From Chromera velia (taxonomy: Eukaryota > Sar > Chromeraceae), in contig JAHBMJ010000448.1 of NCBI GenBank assembly GCA_018398765.1, positions 1 to 35,000 of the forward strand: a stretch of 35,000 nt of DNA, given 5' to 3'. The notes below the pieces were generated by a model. That model was not told where the DNA came from. It ran no database searches and saw only the letters and a list, made by a program, of their open reading frames with translations. A program made the translations under genes and the position numbers. This document shows, one piece after another, positions 11,547 to 21,357 of the stretch (position 1 is its first letter; every line of letters starts with the position of its first letter).

Positions 11547-12936
11547 GTCTTCTCATCGCTTTGGAGAGGAGCCTCTCGGAGCAGAATGATCCCCTGAGAG
11601 AGGTGTACGGTGAGGTGCTGCTTCCGGGCTTTGTGTCTGCCTATCAGCAGATGCAGTCATGGCGGGTGGAGGTGGAGAACGAGAGGATGCCAGACTCATT
11701 CAAGGCGGATATCCATTTCTCAGTCAGTATAGTCGAAGACTACAGAGATGGTTTTATTCACAAAGAGCCAGAGTTTAATGCTGAAAACAAAAGGAAGACC
11801 ATGAACCATGCAGTGCGAGTCACCTCTCAAAGTGTTTTCCTATTCATGATGTTCATCACTCTATTCTGGACCTCTGTTTTAAATGTTGATCCTTACAGGG
11901 GTCTCGCTCTTTGATGCTCTTTGGTGCCATCTCTCACAATCAACGACAGGTTTTTTTTTTTCCTGTTTAAACATGACATCCTGCAGGTTTTTGGACTCCT
12001 CTAGCTTCACAGCCTGAATGGATGATTCACAATGTTCTCCTTCTAGGTTCTCTTTATGCTTTCTTAATTTTTGTGGCTGCAGACGCTGTCGTCTCCGATC
12101 ACCTGCTGCCTCATGAAGGGGTGGAACGTGGGGCAAGGGGACGACGCCCAAGAGGGAGACACCGCATTGGTGGGGTAGAAGCCGGAAAGTTTCCCCCAAG
12201 AGTTTCGGGAAGGCGTGCTTAGTGTGGTCGTAGGATTAGCTAAATAGTACGTCATTCTGGTGAAAACCCGGGAGGCAGGGGAGGAAGCGGCTCTGGGAGA
12301 GGAGCTCGACATTGTCGAGACTCGGAACCTAACGACAGGGAGGGTCTACCGGTACCAGGACCCAAAGCGTGCATGGGGGTATGGGGCGGCTCCCAAGTTC
12401 TTTCGGAAGGTCCCTCTGGAGAATCTCCTCACCCTCTTGTCGTCAAAGGGAGTCATGATGCTTCAGGTATCATTTCAAATGACACACATCTTCGCGGTAC
12501 ATCGGTTTGGTATATTAACTTAATTCTAGTAATCATGCACAACATTTTTGTCATCCAGAGGCATAATTAAGTATAGGCAGAAGTCAAAATATAGCACAGT
12601 CAGTCCCAACACCTTTGATACAAACATGAAGAGACTCTCGATTTATGCATGTGTGATTGGTGGCAATGCGATGCATGTAACTCTTTTTATTGGAGATCAT
12701 CGGTGTATGCCTTTTTTCTTTGCGATGGGTGGCTTACAAATGATCGATTGATTTTGCTTTTACACGTACAGTACACCGATCCGACTCGAGTAAGGGCTCG
12801 TTTCGTGAGGACGACTTATCCAAAAGAGGCGGAAAAGGAAGAAGAAGAAGAGAGGTTTGATGGCGCTCAACAGAAACTTCTCGCAGTTCGATCTAGAGTT
12901 CGATGGATCGCTCTAGCTTTAACATTCCTTTTATAG
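11547..12936 (+). CDS. Unrecognised gene with two in-frame TAG codons
   Basis: Four phase-consistent exons: 11547-11722 (needs one base from an unseen upstream exon), 11899-11949, 12083-12466 and 12772-12936 (TAG stop). The 12083-12466 exon contains TAG at 12176-12178 and 12245-12247. The 22 codons between them still look protein-like (VVVGLAK), and the frame continues with clearly coding sequence (VYRYQDPKRAWGYG, LLTLLSSKG). Either the gene is nonsense-disrupted, or a 105-base intron (12170-12274, donor TTG|GTGGGG, acceptor GGGAG|GCA) removes both stops in phase. That acceptor lacks a pyrimidine tract and a CAG. I recognise no family. The C-terminus ends in a Glu tract and a short hydrophobic tail. 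The 5' end was not found. Confidence 0.45.
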
Positions 12937-13864
12937 TTGAATATGAATGAAACGTGTTTGTATGTTCGTATCTCTATCTGTACCAGAGGAAACGACTTTG
13001 AAGGTAGGTTTTTTTTTAAGACTAACCTATATAAGTACCGTGACACTACCTGGGAATTGCTGAAACAATCCTAAGCTTAAAAAAAAAAACTTGAATAAGA
13101 AATATTTAATAATATAGAATTGTCATGAATTAGCATAGCATAGCATAGTAGCATTGATATTCTAGGTTTTACCTGCGGTCTACTGCTGGAGGTCGGCTTA
13201 CACCGTTTGGGATTTGCTCAACCTAGAAAGGAAGCATCAGACTAATCTTGAGACCAATCCTCCTAGCCCACCGGGCAGGACTGCCGCAGTCATCATATAT
13301 CGTTGCTGAAACACTGACTGAAAAGCTCACTACAAAGGACTTTTATCAATCGATAACAAGCAGATTCGATAATCTCCCCCGTCCTTACATTTTTTCTTTA
13401 CTGGTCATTTGGTGCAGCAACGCAGCATAATGGTAGTGCTCCACCATGAAGCCATTCCTTCCCACAAAAGAGTTTTTATATATATTAGCAATATTTTGCT
13501 ATATGAAATGCCCACTAAAGTGCCTCTATCATCCCTACACCACATGTGCAGTGCCCTATCATCCCTGCATTGTGTTAGAAATATTATAGAAATTTCATAG
13601 AAATTGAATTCAAAAAAGATCATAGACTCTATGAATCTAACTTTAAAAGAATCATAGATGATCACCCAATAAAACACCATTCATGCATTCATCAGATGCA
13701 GAAAGTTTCACACAATATTATACAAAGTGGAATATAGTAGAATTATTGATAATTATTACATTTAGATTTGAACGTCCAGCGGTTTCGCTATAATTCTTCT
13801 CTGAAAAGTTCTCTGAACAACTTTTGCAATCTAGTTTGCAATCTTGCGATCTTTTATAGCATGC

Positions 13865-13955
13865 GGGCCCATGGTTTCGGGTATGCATCCCGTGAGCGTA
13901 TGGCTGGGCCAGGTGTGGGACTTGCCGGCCCTGGTTCACAGCTTCGCATGGGCCC
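13865..13955. repeat. Inverted repeat GGGCCCATG / CATGGGCCC
   Basis: Nine-base perfect arms at 13865-13873 and 13947-13955 bound a GC-rich 73-base loop inside an otherwise AT-rich region. It could fold into a hairpin; the function is unknown. Confidence 0.6.
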
Positions 13956-14510
13956 ACCATTCCCATTACACGCGAAGGATTCAAGTATCCAAGTACATAT
14001 CCTCTGTATGTGCACTATTATATTTTGGTCAGACCTCCAACCTTTCACTATGAGTTTTATACAAAAAGCCACTTCCTCTTGTGGATGTTAATCAGTACAT
14101 CCCTACTTTATAAGGGACCATATATACTCTAAAATGACTTGATCGTGCATTCACATTTAATTTTTTTTTATGAAGTCCCGAAAGGCCAGCTTGCATATAA
14201 AAGTGACGGCAAGTCACACGTATGCACACGCCATGGAGCACTTCAGGACAGCTGTGATGGCGTGGGTTTCCCACTATTCGAACACCAATCGGGGAAAAGC
14301 AAAGAGAATAAAGAAAAGGAGAAAAAGAGAGTGATAAGATAGAAGAAGGTGGGTAGCTTAGCTCCCCCCGGCCACCTTTTAATCCTACAGACCAGCGTTT
14401 AAAGCCGACGTTTTCTCATTATAGTTCAAGACAAACCCCTCTAAATTTGAGCATCACCCCGGTCACTTATAAATAGTGATAGAAGCAAAACAGTCGATCA
14501 TTGGATTGAC

Positions 14511-14604
14511 TTACTAACTTACAAGTTATTATGTTAAATAAGGATTAAATAAAGAATGATAATCGATGAACATTGACATAAAGCTAAGCTTACTAACTTA
14601 CAAG
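14511..14604 (+). repeat. Direct repeat TTACTAACTTACAAG
   Basis: Two identical 15-base copies at 14511-14525 and 14590-14604. A diverged third copy with an insertion lies near 15233-15253. Confidence 0.75.
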
Positions 14605-15980
14605 CAGCACCATCATTAAGCTTCAAAATTTGATCTGATTTTACTCAACACCAGTCTGAGACCTTAATAAAACAAGGTTTGCTATATATCTGCTAGGCGT
14701 TTTTGTAAACAAAAGAGACAAATTTACAACAAATTGATAAAAACGAAAAGGCAAGTGTCTAACGCGGCCTAACGGAACCAAAATTTGAGTGTTTTGTCTT
14801 CTGTAAGACAGCATTATGACTTGAAGTTCAAAGTACGTAGTGAAAGTGAGATCCCTCATATTCTTTCCATTTATCATTCTTTATTTTTCTTTAATTTTTA
14901 TACGTACGGCTTTTGCTGAATTTGTTTCTTTTTGTACTTAGTTACGTAGTTTTTAAAGCTTTTGACAATATCCGAAGTGAACTCTCTGTGACCGTTGACT
15001 CCTCATGGTTTGCATGGCTTTGTTTGACAGCATCAGTCTGAAGAAGTACCCTACTGTAACAATTAAAAGATCGAAGTGTACACGTCTGTTTATGTCTTTG
15101 CAAATGCATGCATGGAATCGCATACATATGCGGTTGAATGCGGTTGATAGACTTGGTTAGGCAAAATTTATAATTCAAGTTACAAGCAATGATGCCAAAT
15201 TATGATGGATGAACTTCTTTGCCAAACTTGGCTTACTAACTAAGTCTTACAAGTAGCTTCATCATATGATGATATGATAGAAGACATCTTATCAAGTAAA
15301 AGCTGCTAACTGGTTCATCATGTTTGACCGCAGTGACCAGGGTGATAATTTGAGCCACTGGGGGTCATTTGTCACGTTTTTGCGTGTGCTTTCTCCTTTG
15401 GAGGAGGGCTACTGAGCTTGTCTCTTACCAAACGTTGGAAGCCTCGAAAGCTAGGCCACTAGTCTAGGCAGATGACGATATCAGAGCCCAAGAAAGAGAG
15501 AGAAAGTGGTTGCTATCAAAAGACTCCATCCCTCTAAAACACGCCACGCAAAGCGAATTGTTGGCATAAATGAAGGTCACCTTAGTACTCAGACACTCAC
15601 CCATACCGGCCCTGCAACTCTTGTGAAACATCTGTCTGCGCCTTCCATCATAAGGCCTGCAATTCGATGCACGTGATGGTTACTTACCTCTCTTCCCGTC
15701 TCACCTTTTGAATGTTCCTTTTCTATCTTCCAAGTACATCTCCCGTCCCCCCTCTCCACTGGTCTTCCTGTCTGCCTCTACTGCCTGAGAGTCTCCGTTG
15801 CAGTCGTCGCACTCCTCCCGCAGAAGAGAAACGACATCAGTGATTGAGAAAACATTTTCTAGATGCAAGGTATTTAGAGTTGTGAGCATGAAGCCCCCTC
15901 CCGTTGTATGATGCAGGTCTGGTAAAGGAGCAATAAAGTATTGTCCTAGACTCATGCATTGCATGATGGCCTATAGACCG

Positions 15981-16042
15981 ATTAATAATAATAATAATGC
16001 CGATTAATAATAATAATAATAATGATGATGATGATGATGATG
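15981..16042. repeat. (AAT)n and (GAT)n trinucleotide array
   Basis: Two blocks beginning CCGATTAATAAT are followed by a GAT run. The duplicated leader suggests local slippage duplication. Confidence 0.9.
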
Positions 16043-16635
16043 TTTTCAAATATAATACTTCAATATATCAGACAACTCACAAGGGGTCCGGGACTGTGGA
16101 CTGCCAGTGATACAGTGTGTAGAGTTAGTTAGCTGCAGTTGAAGTATAGCAGCAACGTAGCTTTCAAATTTCACTCTAGATTTCAATTTTAGAAACATGT
16201 CACAGTCATAGATCACTGAACCAGAAGCCTGAAATCATGGTGATAAATCTTAATAAATCTTCTAGTAAATCTCTTATTAGAACTTTTTCAAAAAACACAA
16301 TGATTCTTCATCCATTCTTTCTTTTGTTTTATTCATTTTCCGGCCCAATCTTTGTTATCAGAGAAATTTGTTCGTAGTTGTTCACGGCAACAACAAGAAA
16401 ACGGCTCAAATTGAAACAGGTAGGACATCTATATTAAGATTCCGCCTTCTTGACTGTAGAAAGGAGGGGCGCCATTCCAAAGCACTCATGCCCCTTGACA
16501 GATAAAGATGGAGAAGGAGGCATTGACCACTTTCTTTCCCATGACTTTTTGTTTTGCCTTTCTCTCCATCTTTCCTCCCGAGTTCCCTCGTTTGCTTCCC
16601 TGCAGCGCTGCGCTAGCTCAATGCGCCCGATCAGA

Positions 16636-17036
16636 TCACTTCTCCAACTGCTTCAGGAAGTGCTCCAAGTGCTGTCCTTGGTGCTTGAGGAAGTCAATCT
16701 GCATCGATCAGGCATGTTTGTGCAACTTACCGGACTAAATAAGAATCACACAACGATCAGACACTTCCTTGGTATGCCGTCAGTCCGTCAACCAAAAAAT
16801 GAACAAAGCGACAATCGACCACTATCCCTTTTCCGTTAATTGCGTTTGCACAAAGATTCTTTGCCCTGCAACTGCATGCAACCTCTTTGTAACTAATCTA
16901 TTCATCCATCCATCCATCAATCAATCCAAAAAAGGAAGCGCGGCACGCATTGACGAACTCCTGATGAGAGAGAGCAGACACCGCATGTGCTCGCTCTTCT
17001 TTGCAGCCTCTTTTTCTGTCTCTTTTTCCGTCGGCC

Positions 17037-17081
<45 letters not shown>

Positions 17082-18025
17082 TTTTTTTTTTTTCTCGCTC
17101 GCTCTCTCTGTCTCGGAGATTGACTGACCTCCTCCTGGCGTTTCTTCTTCTCGAAAGTTGCCCTCTCTGCCTCCCGCCTGCAGAAACGACGATGCAGGCT
17201 TGAGTAATTCGATTCAGACGGACATGCAGACTATATCGTCCATTCTCTTCTTTGTCTCTCCCTTTCGTTCAGAAGATAGACAAGCAGGCAGGCAGACACA
17301 GACAGACAGACAGACGGACGGGCGCTTTGAGACGCGCCCTCTTGGTCAACTTTCTGAAAGAAGTCCTTTCATTGTGGAGGAGAGACACGCAAGGAATGAG
17401 TCAAATGCAGACCCGATGCCATGCAGGCGATGTTCCAGCAAACGAACGAAGAGACCTAGCTCGTGTAGCTGAAATGCTTCCCTGCAAACTCCGCCCCTTC
17501 TACTCATCAAGAAATTCGATCAGGGATCAGCATCAGACTGTACCGCTGCATGTTCACATTCCCCCCCCCTTTTACTCACCTCTCGATGGCCTCGCACTTG
17601 TTGCGGAGTTCCACCACTCGGGCCTCCAGGTCTTTCTTTGTTGTCTCGAGTTCCTGGATCTGCATGGAAGTGAAGTGCGGGTAGAACGGAGGAGTGGAAT
17701 GACGATGGGAAGGAGGAGAATTCACTTCCATGTTGTAAGCAGATAGGGAGTACGGAATGAAGCATTGACCGAGGTGTTCTGGCGTTCAGAACGTGCTTCA
17801 GAGGGAGCGGACGGGAAGAGGAGAAGGGGACGCACGACAAAAAGGAGGAGAATTAAAACTATGAATCTTTCGAAGTGGCATGGACGCTTACAGTGTCAAT
17901 GGATCTGTCACATTTTCACATTTTTGTACCCCGAGTTCTCCAAGAACCCTCTTTCTCGTGTTACTGACTTGTTTTTAGGAATCAAACAAGCAGCAAACAT
18001 ACACATCCAGGACCGACAAACTCAG

Positions 18026-18098
<73 letters not shown>

Positions 18099-18119
18099 AA
18101 TAGAAAGAAAGAAAGAAAT

Positions 18120-18150
<31 letters not shown>

Positions 18151-19856
18151 AAAACAGAAAATAAGAAAGAAAAACAGAAAATAAGAAAGAGAGAAAGAAA
18201 GGACTGACATGAGCCTCTGTCTCCGCCTTGCCCTGTTCTGCCTGTAGCTGCTTCCGAGTCCCGAATGTGACAGAGGATTGGTACAGCGTCTGGTAAGCCC
18301 CAATGGTCATTCTGATCTCGTCCCTCACTCTGCAGTTCCAAAAAAGAAGGGAAGAGATACCAAGGGGGAGAAGAACACGTCTTGCTTTCCATGATGATCG
18401 AAGCCTTCTAATCTTCTAGACAGACAAGCAGAACGATGAGATGGACGACGCACTCAGAGATCATCTCGGAGGAAAGAAAATTCAATCATTGTTCTTTTCG
18501 TGAGGGTTTTTTTAACCTTCTCAAGTACAGGAGTTTATATTTCATGGTCTGTCTTTTTATGTCTCTGTCTCTCTGTCACTATCTTTTGGAACTCGTGCAA
18601 TCGCACATTCACTCGAGGCTGACTTGAGCAAGAGAAGACCCCTCTCCGGACAGTCGATGGTCACCTGGCGGATCAGCTCGTCTGCACGTGGGAAGGGGAG
18701 GGACATGTGTGTTGGATGTCTAGGGAAACGGCTTTGATGAGAAGAAAGGCGATGACCGTTCCTCGATACGACAATATTATCTGCATAGTTCCGGCAAATT
18801 GTGGCAGACTTTTCTGTTCTTTCTTTCTTTTTCTTTCTTTCTTTCTTTCTTTCTTTCTTTCGTTCGTTCGTTCGTTCGTTCGTTCATTCGTTCGTTCGTT
18901 CGTTTGTTCGTTCCTTCGTTCGTCCGTCCGTCCGTTTGTTCGTTCGTTCGTCGGTACTTTGACCCTCACTCACTCACTTTCTCCCTCCCTCCCCCCCTTT
19001 CTCTTTCCTACTCGCTGTCCCCCCGCTCGCTCTCTGCGCTTCGCACTCTCTCATTTTCTTCCTCCTGTGCCGCTTTCCCTCCCCCATCTCCATTCCTCGC
19101 CCCCGCCAGTGCACCCACATGCACGTATTGCAGATCTACGCAAAGAACTTCTTTCTCACCATCACGCTTTCGTTTTTCATCACTTCCCACAGGCCCCCAT
19201 GGCCAGCACTCCCCTCCGGCTTCCTGAAGATGCAAGCAACTTCAAACAGCGCACCCTCACCGTCCCAGCATGCCGGTCCCTCCCACATGCACTAGCTGAC
19301 CGAAGGCTTGGGAGTAGAGCTCCTCTCTGACCGGGCAGATCCCCGCCTCTCTCGCCTGCCGTTCCATCAACCTCTGATCGAGGGCTTCCTGCAGTTGGAT
19401 CACGTCGAGTCTCGTGGCGGCCTGGCTGGACACGTACTGGATGTAGTGCCTCCCCCCCTCTGCCCACTCGCGGGGAGGCAGCACTGCGTGGAGAATGTCC
19501 TCCGTCGAGGGTCTGGAGCCCACGTGGGGCGTCTGCACCTTCTTGGACAGCTGTGCCTTCACGGATGTCTGCAGCTTCTTCGGGTCGGATGTCGTCATAC
19601 CCTCAGAGGGCGCGGGCGCAGGGCCCAGCTCCAGAGGGGGGTCATATCGGACCTGTGAGTCATGAAGTCAAACAGGGACAAGGGAGGAAATGCATGCGCG
19701 TGTGAGTAGACGGCACAGGTCTAAGGTAAACCACGTGTCGGCTCTGTAGGGAGGTCGAGTGGCTTCCTGTGATTTGACATACATGTATACAGATCGCGGT
19801 AATACTGCCGTTGGGGAACTGACCAAAGATTCTCGAGGGCGTCCTTCGAGAATCAT
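16636..19856 (-). CDS. DNALI1: Axonemal inner-arm dynein light chain (DNALI1 / p28)
   Basis: Seven exons: 19856-19824, 19652-19301, 18681-18624, 18329-18209, 17659-17580, 17177-17129, 16698-16636. Every junction is GT-AG and phase-consistent, giving 251 aa, close to the usual length of about 250-260. Recognised from family-specific blocks: SLVRYDPP near the N-terminus, LPPREW, ATRLDVIQLQEALD, RQAREAGICPVREELYSQ, FDELIRQVTI, ERGLLLLKVRDEIRMTI and AYQTLYQSSV, then a C-terminal coiled coil ending with FLKQLEK. In this family the protein is a light chain of single-headed inner-arm dyneins in motile axonemes. The short first exon (11 codons) is supported by ESLVRYD matching the family N-terminus across the junction. 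Introns carry GAAA and TTTC/GTTC microsatellites. The gene is divergent from the nephrocystin-4-like gene. Confidence 0.95.
17035..17093. repeat. (CTGT)n(CT)nTn microsatellite
   Basis: Compound pyrimidine-rich array in the last DNALI1 intron. On the coding (minus) strand it is purine-rich and lies about 35 bases after the donor at 17128. Confidence 0.95.
18024..18200. repeat. (GAAA)n(GA)n microsatellite in a DNALI1 intron
   Basis: About 175 bases of GAAA units with GA and TAGA interruptions, beginning a few bases inside the intron after the donor at 18208. It is pyrimidine-rich (TTTC) on the coding strand. Confidence 0.97.
18811..18953. repeat. (TTTC)n(GTTC)n microsatellite in a DNALI1 intron
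   Basis: TTTC units pass into GTTC, then GTCC and GTTC units, all tetranucleotides, in the intron between the exons at 19652-19301 and 18681-18624. Confidence 0.97.
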
Positions 19857-19984
19857 CTTCCTTCTGTGGTTTCAAGAGTGTGTCCCTGCTTCTGTCCTGA
19901 CTGAGCAGTAACTTGCTTCTGCACCCTCACTCTGCGTCAAGGGCCGATGTGCTGCGGCACTAGTGTGAGTTTATGCCGGTGAGC

Positions 19985-19996
19985 CAGAACGTTCTG
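19985..19996. promoter_or_regulatory. Perfect palindrome CAGAACGTTCTG
   Basis: Twelve-base palindrome 129 bases upstream of the DNALI1 ATG, the right kind of site for a dimeric factor. Function is inference. Confidence 0.25.
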
Positions 19997-20309
19997 TCAC
20001 AGCGTGGATGCACGAACGTCAGCTGTATCTGTATATATGTACAGGAGAGGAGTGTTGTTCCGTCAACGAGTTTCCGGACTTCCGTTCACTGAATGACTGA
20101 TGTGTGCCTTGATGGAAGTGCCTCGAATGGAAAGCGCTGTATCAGCTGATCGGACACTCTTTGATGAGGAATTTGCCAGTCTTTCTGCATGTGTCCTACG
20201 TACATAATGCAGAGATGGTGAGAGAAATTGTACATATATACGTACAGTACGTACATCATATATATATATATATATATAGCGCTGTAAATCCGGCCTTTTT
20301 TTGTTTAAG

Positions 20310-20362
20310 GGCCCCTCTCTGTATTCCATTTTTGAAGACCTCGGCACTCAGGGAGAGGGGCC
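20310..20362. repeat. Inverted repeat GGCCCCTCTC
   Basis: GGCCCCTCTC near 20310-20319 pairs with GAGAGGGGCC at 20353-20362, giving a GC-rich stem with a loop of about 33 bases next to the TA array. Confidence 0.6.
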
Positions 20363-20557
20363 GGCCCCTGCCTCGGCAAAACGGGCCCCGGCGTCCCTTG
20401 ACAATCGCCTCGGAGGGCAGTTCTGCTGGGAATAGAGGCCCTCAGAACCGACGACCCGTCTTCTGCATGCGCATAAACAAATTATAATTAAGCCCCTAGC
20501 TAGGTCGATCTCGTGAGCGAAAAAGCAGGGTATACAGCAATATGGTGCTATGACACA

Positions 20558-20658
20558 AGGCACTTACCCAATCAGCTGTTGGGTGTATCAGAGAGTTAAA
20601 AAACAAAAAAACTGTATATATATTAACGGGATACACCCAACCAGTTGGGTGAGTGCCT
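20558..20658. repeat. Long imperfect inverted repeat (hairpin, MITE-like)
   Basis: Arms 20558-20589 and 20630-20658 are near-complementary: AGGCACTTACCCAA and TTGGGTGTATC on the left match the reverse complement of the right arm with one substitution and a small internal gap. The 40-base loop is A-rich with a TATATATA core. Each arm is itself partly palindromic (CCCAA/TTGGG). It resembles a small foldback element; no target-site duplication was identified. Confidence 0.75.
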
Positions 20659-20733
20659 CGGGGGGCCATTTAGGGGGTCCGCTCATATTTGATTGGTGCA
20701 CACCATCGGGGGCTTAGGCATGTCTTGTGTGCT

Positions 20734-20803
20734 GCCATGGGGCGGGGGCCACGGCAACACGCGAAGTATATGGGCGGCCATGGGCGGGGGCCCGAAGTAT
20801 ATG
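20734..20803 (+). repeat. Direct repeat of a GC-rich unit ending CGAAGTATATG
   Basis: Unit 20734-20772 starts GCCATGGGGCGGGGGCC and ends CGAAGTATATG. Unit 20777-20803 repeats both ends and lacks the middle about 11 bases. Confidence 0.7.
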
Positions 20804-20839
20804 CTTTTCGGGACCGCGCGCGTCGTATATGCATGTGCA

Positions 20840-20930
20840 GCTCCGTGCGAGTTACACTTGAGGGGCACGCATGCGCAAAGTAAATAAAGCATGCGCGATC
20901 ACGGCTCCGTGCGAGTTGCTTGAGGGGCAC
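20840..20930 (+). repeat. Direct repeat GCTCCGTGCGAGTT ... CTTGAGGGGCAC
   Basis: Copies at 20840-20868 and 20904-20930 share both words with slightly different spacing. They follow directly on the preceding repeat block. Confidence 0.75.
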
Positions 20931-21277
20931 ATTTTGGAACTCGGGCGACACCGACCGTGACGGAGACAGAACCGATCCCCCCCTCAAAAATGAAAAAATG
21001 CGTTATATGCGAGTGCGTGCGATCTCAGGGCCTCTCGGCTGATCTCAGCAGAGCTGAGCTGCCCCCCGAGGCGATATATGTTTTTCAGACATGCAATTGA
21101 CCTTAATTCTGAATGATCTGTCAGATTTCGTATGTATGAGACCTTCTGCACAGACAGGATCCATCCACAAAGCTCTTTCTGCACCAATGCGTCCTCCATG
21201 CAAGAGCTTCCTCCCTTTCAGGTCGTTTGACTCCGCCTGAAAGTCCATTTCAACGCATTCGATGAAAGCTTCCAGAC

Positions 21278-21289
21278 TGCATGCATGCA
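21278..21289. promoter_or_regulatory. TGCATGCATGCA tract near a start codon
   Basis: Twelve-base palindromic tract 69 bases upstream of the ATG at 21358. TGCATGCA is an AP2-factor target in apicomplexan parasites. Its use here is inference. Confidence 0.35.
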
Positions 21290-21357
21290 CCAGCCTGCTG
21301 AACACCTTTAGCTTATAGATCGGTGTAATTTCACGGAAGGAGAAAAAAAGGGGCAAG

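Larger units (their letters stand above)
12937..16635. other. AT-rich gene-poor region
   Basis: About 3.7 kb between two converging transcription units with no supported exon. It holds a (GCATA)n stutter near 13133-13155, a repeat of the word TATCATCCCT near 13520-13568, a short inverted repeat at 13865-13955, repeated TTACTAACTTACAAG words, and an AAT/GAT trinucleotide array. No transfer-RNA gene could be supported on either strand. Confidence 0.6.
19857..21357. other. Divergent intergenic region between two cilium genes
   Basis: 1.5 kb between the ATG of DNALI1 (minus) and that of the nephrocystin-4-like gene (plus). It contains a 12-base palindrome, a TA array (20258-20278), two inverted repeats, a block of direct repeats and a TGCATGCATGCA tract. 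No exon is supported; open frames at 20670-20990 come from the repeat block. Confidence 0.6.

Noticed and set aside
13405-13470. Possible transfer-RNA gene (AGCATAATGGTAGTGC resembles a D-arm)
   Set aside because: No matching acceptor stem, anticodon arm or T-loop could be drawn around it.
17975-18392. Phe/Leu/Ser-rich open frames on the minus strand
   Set aside because: Produced by the GAAA array. Only the DNALI1 exon at 18329-18209 is real.
20670-20987. Overlapping open frames on both strands
   Set aside because: They arise from GC-rich direct repeats; composition differs between frames and none has splice context.
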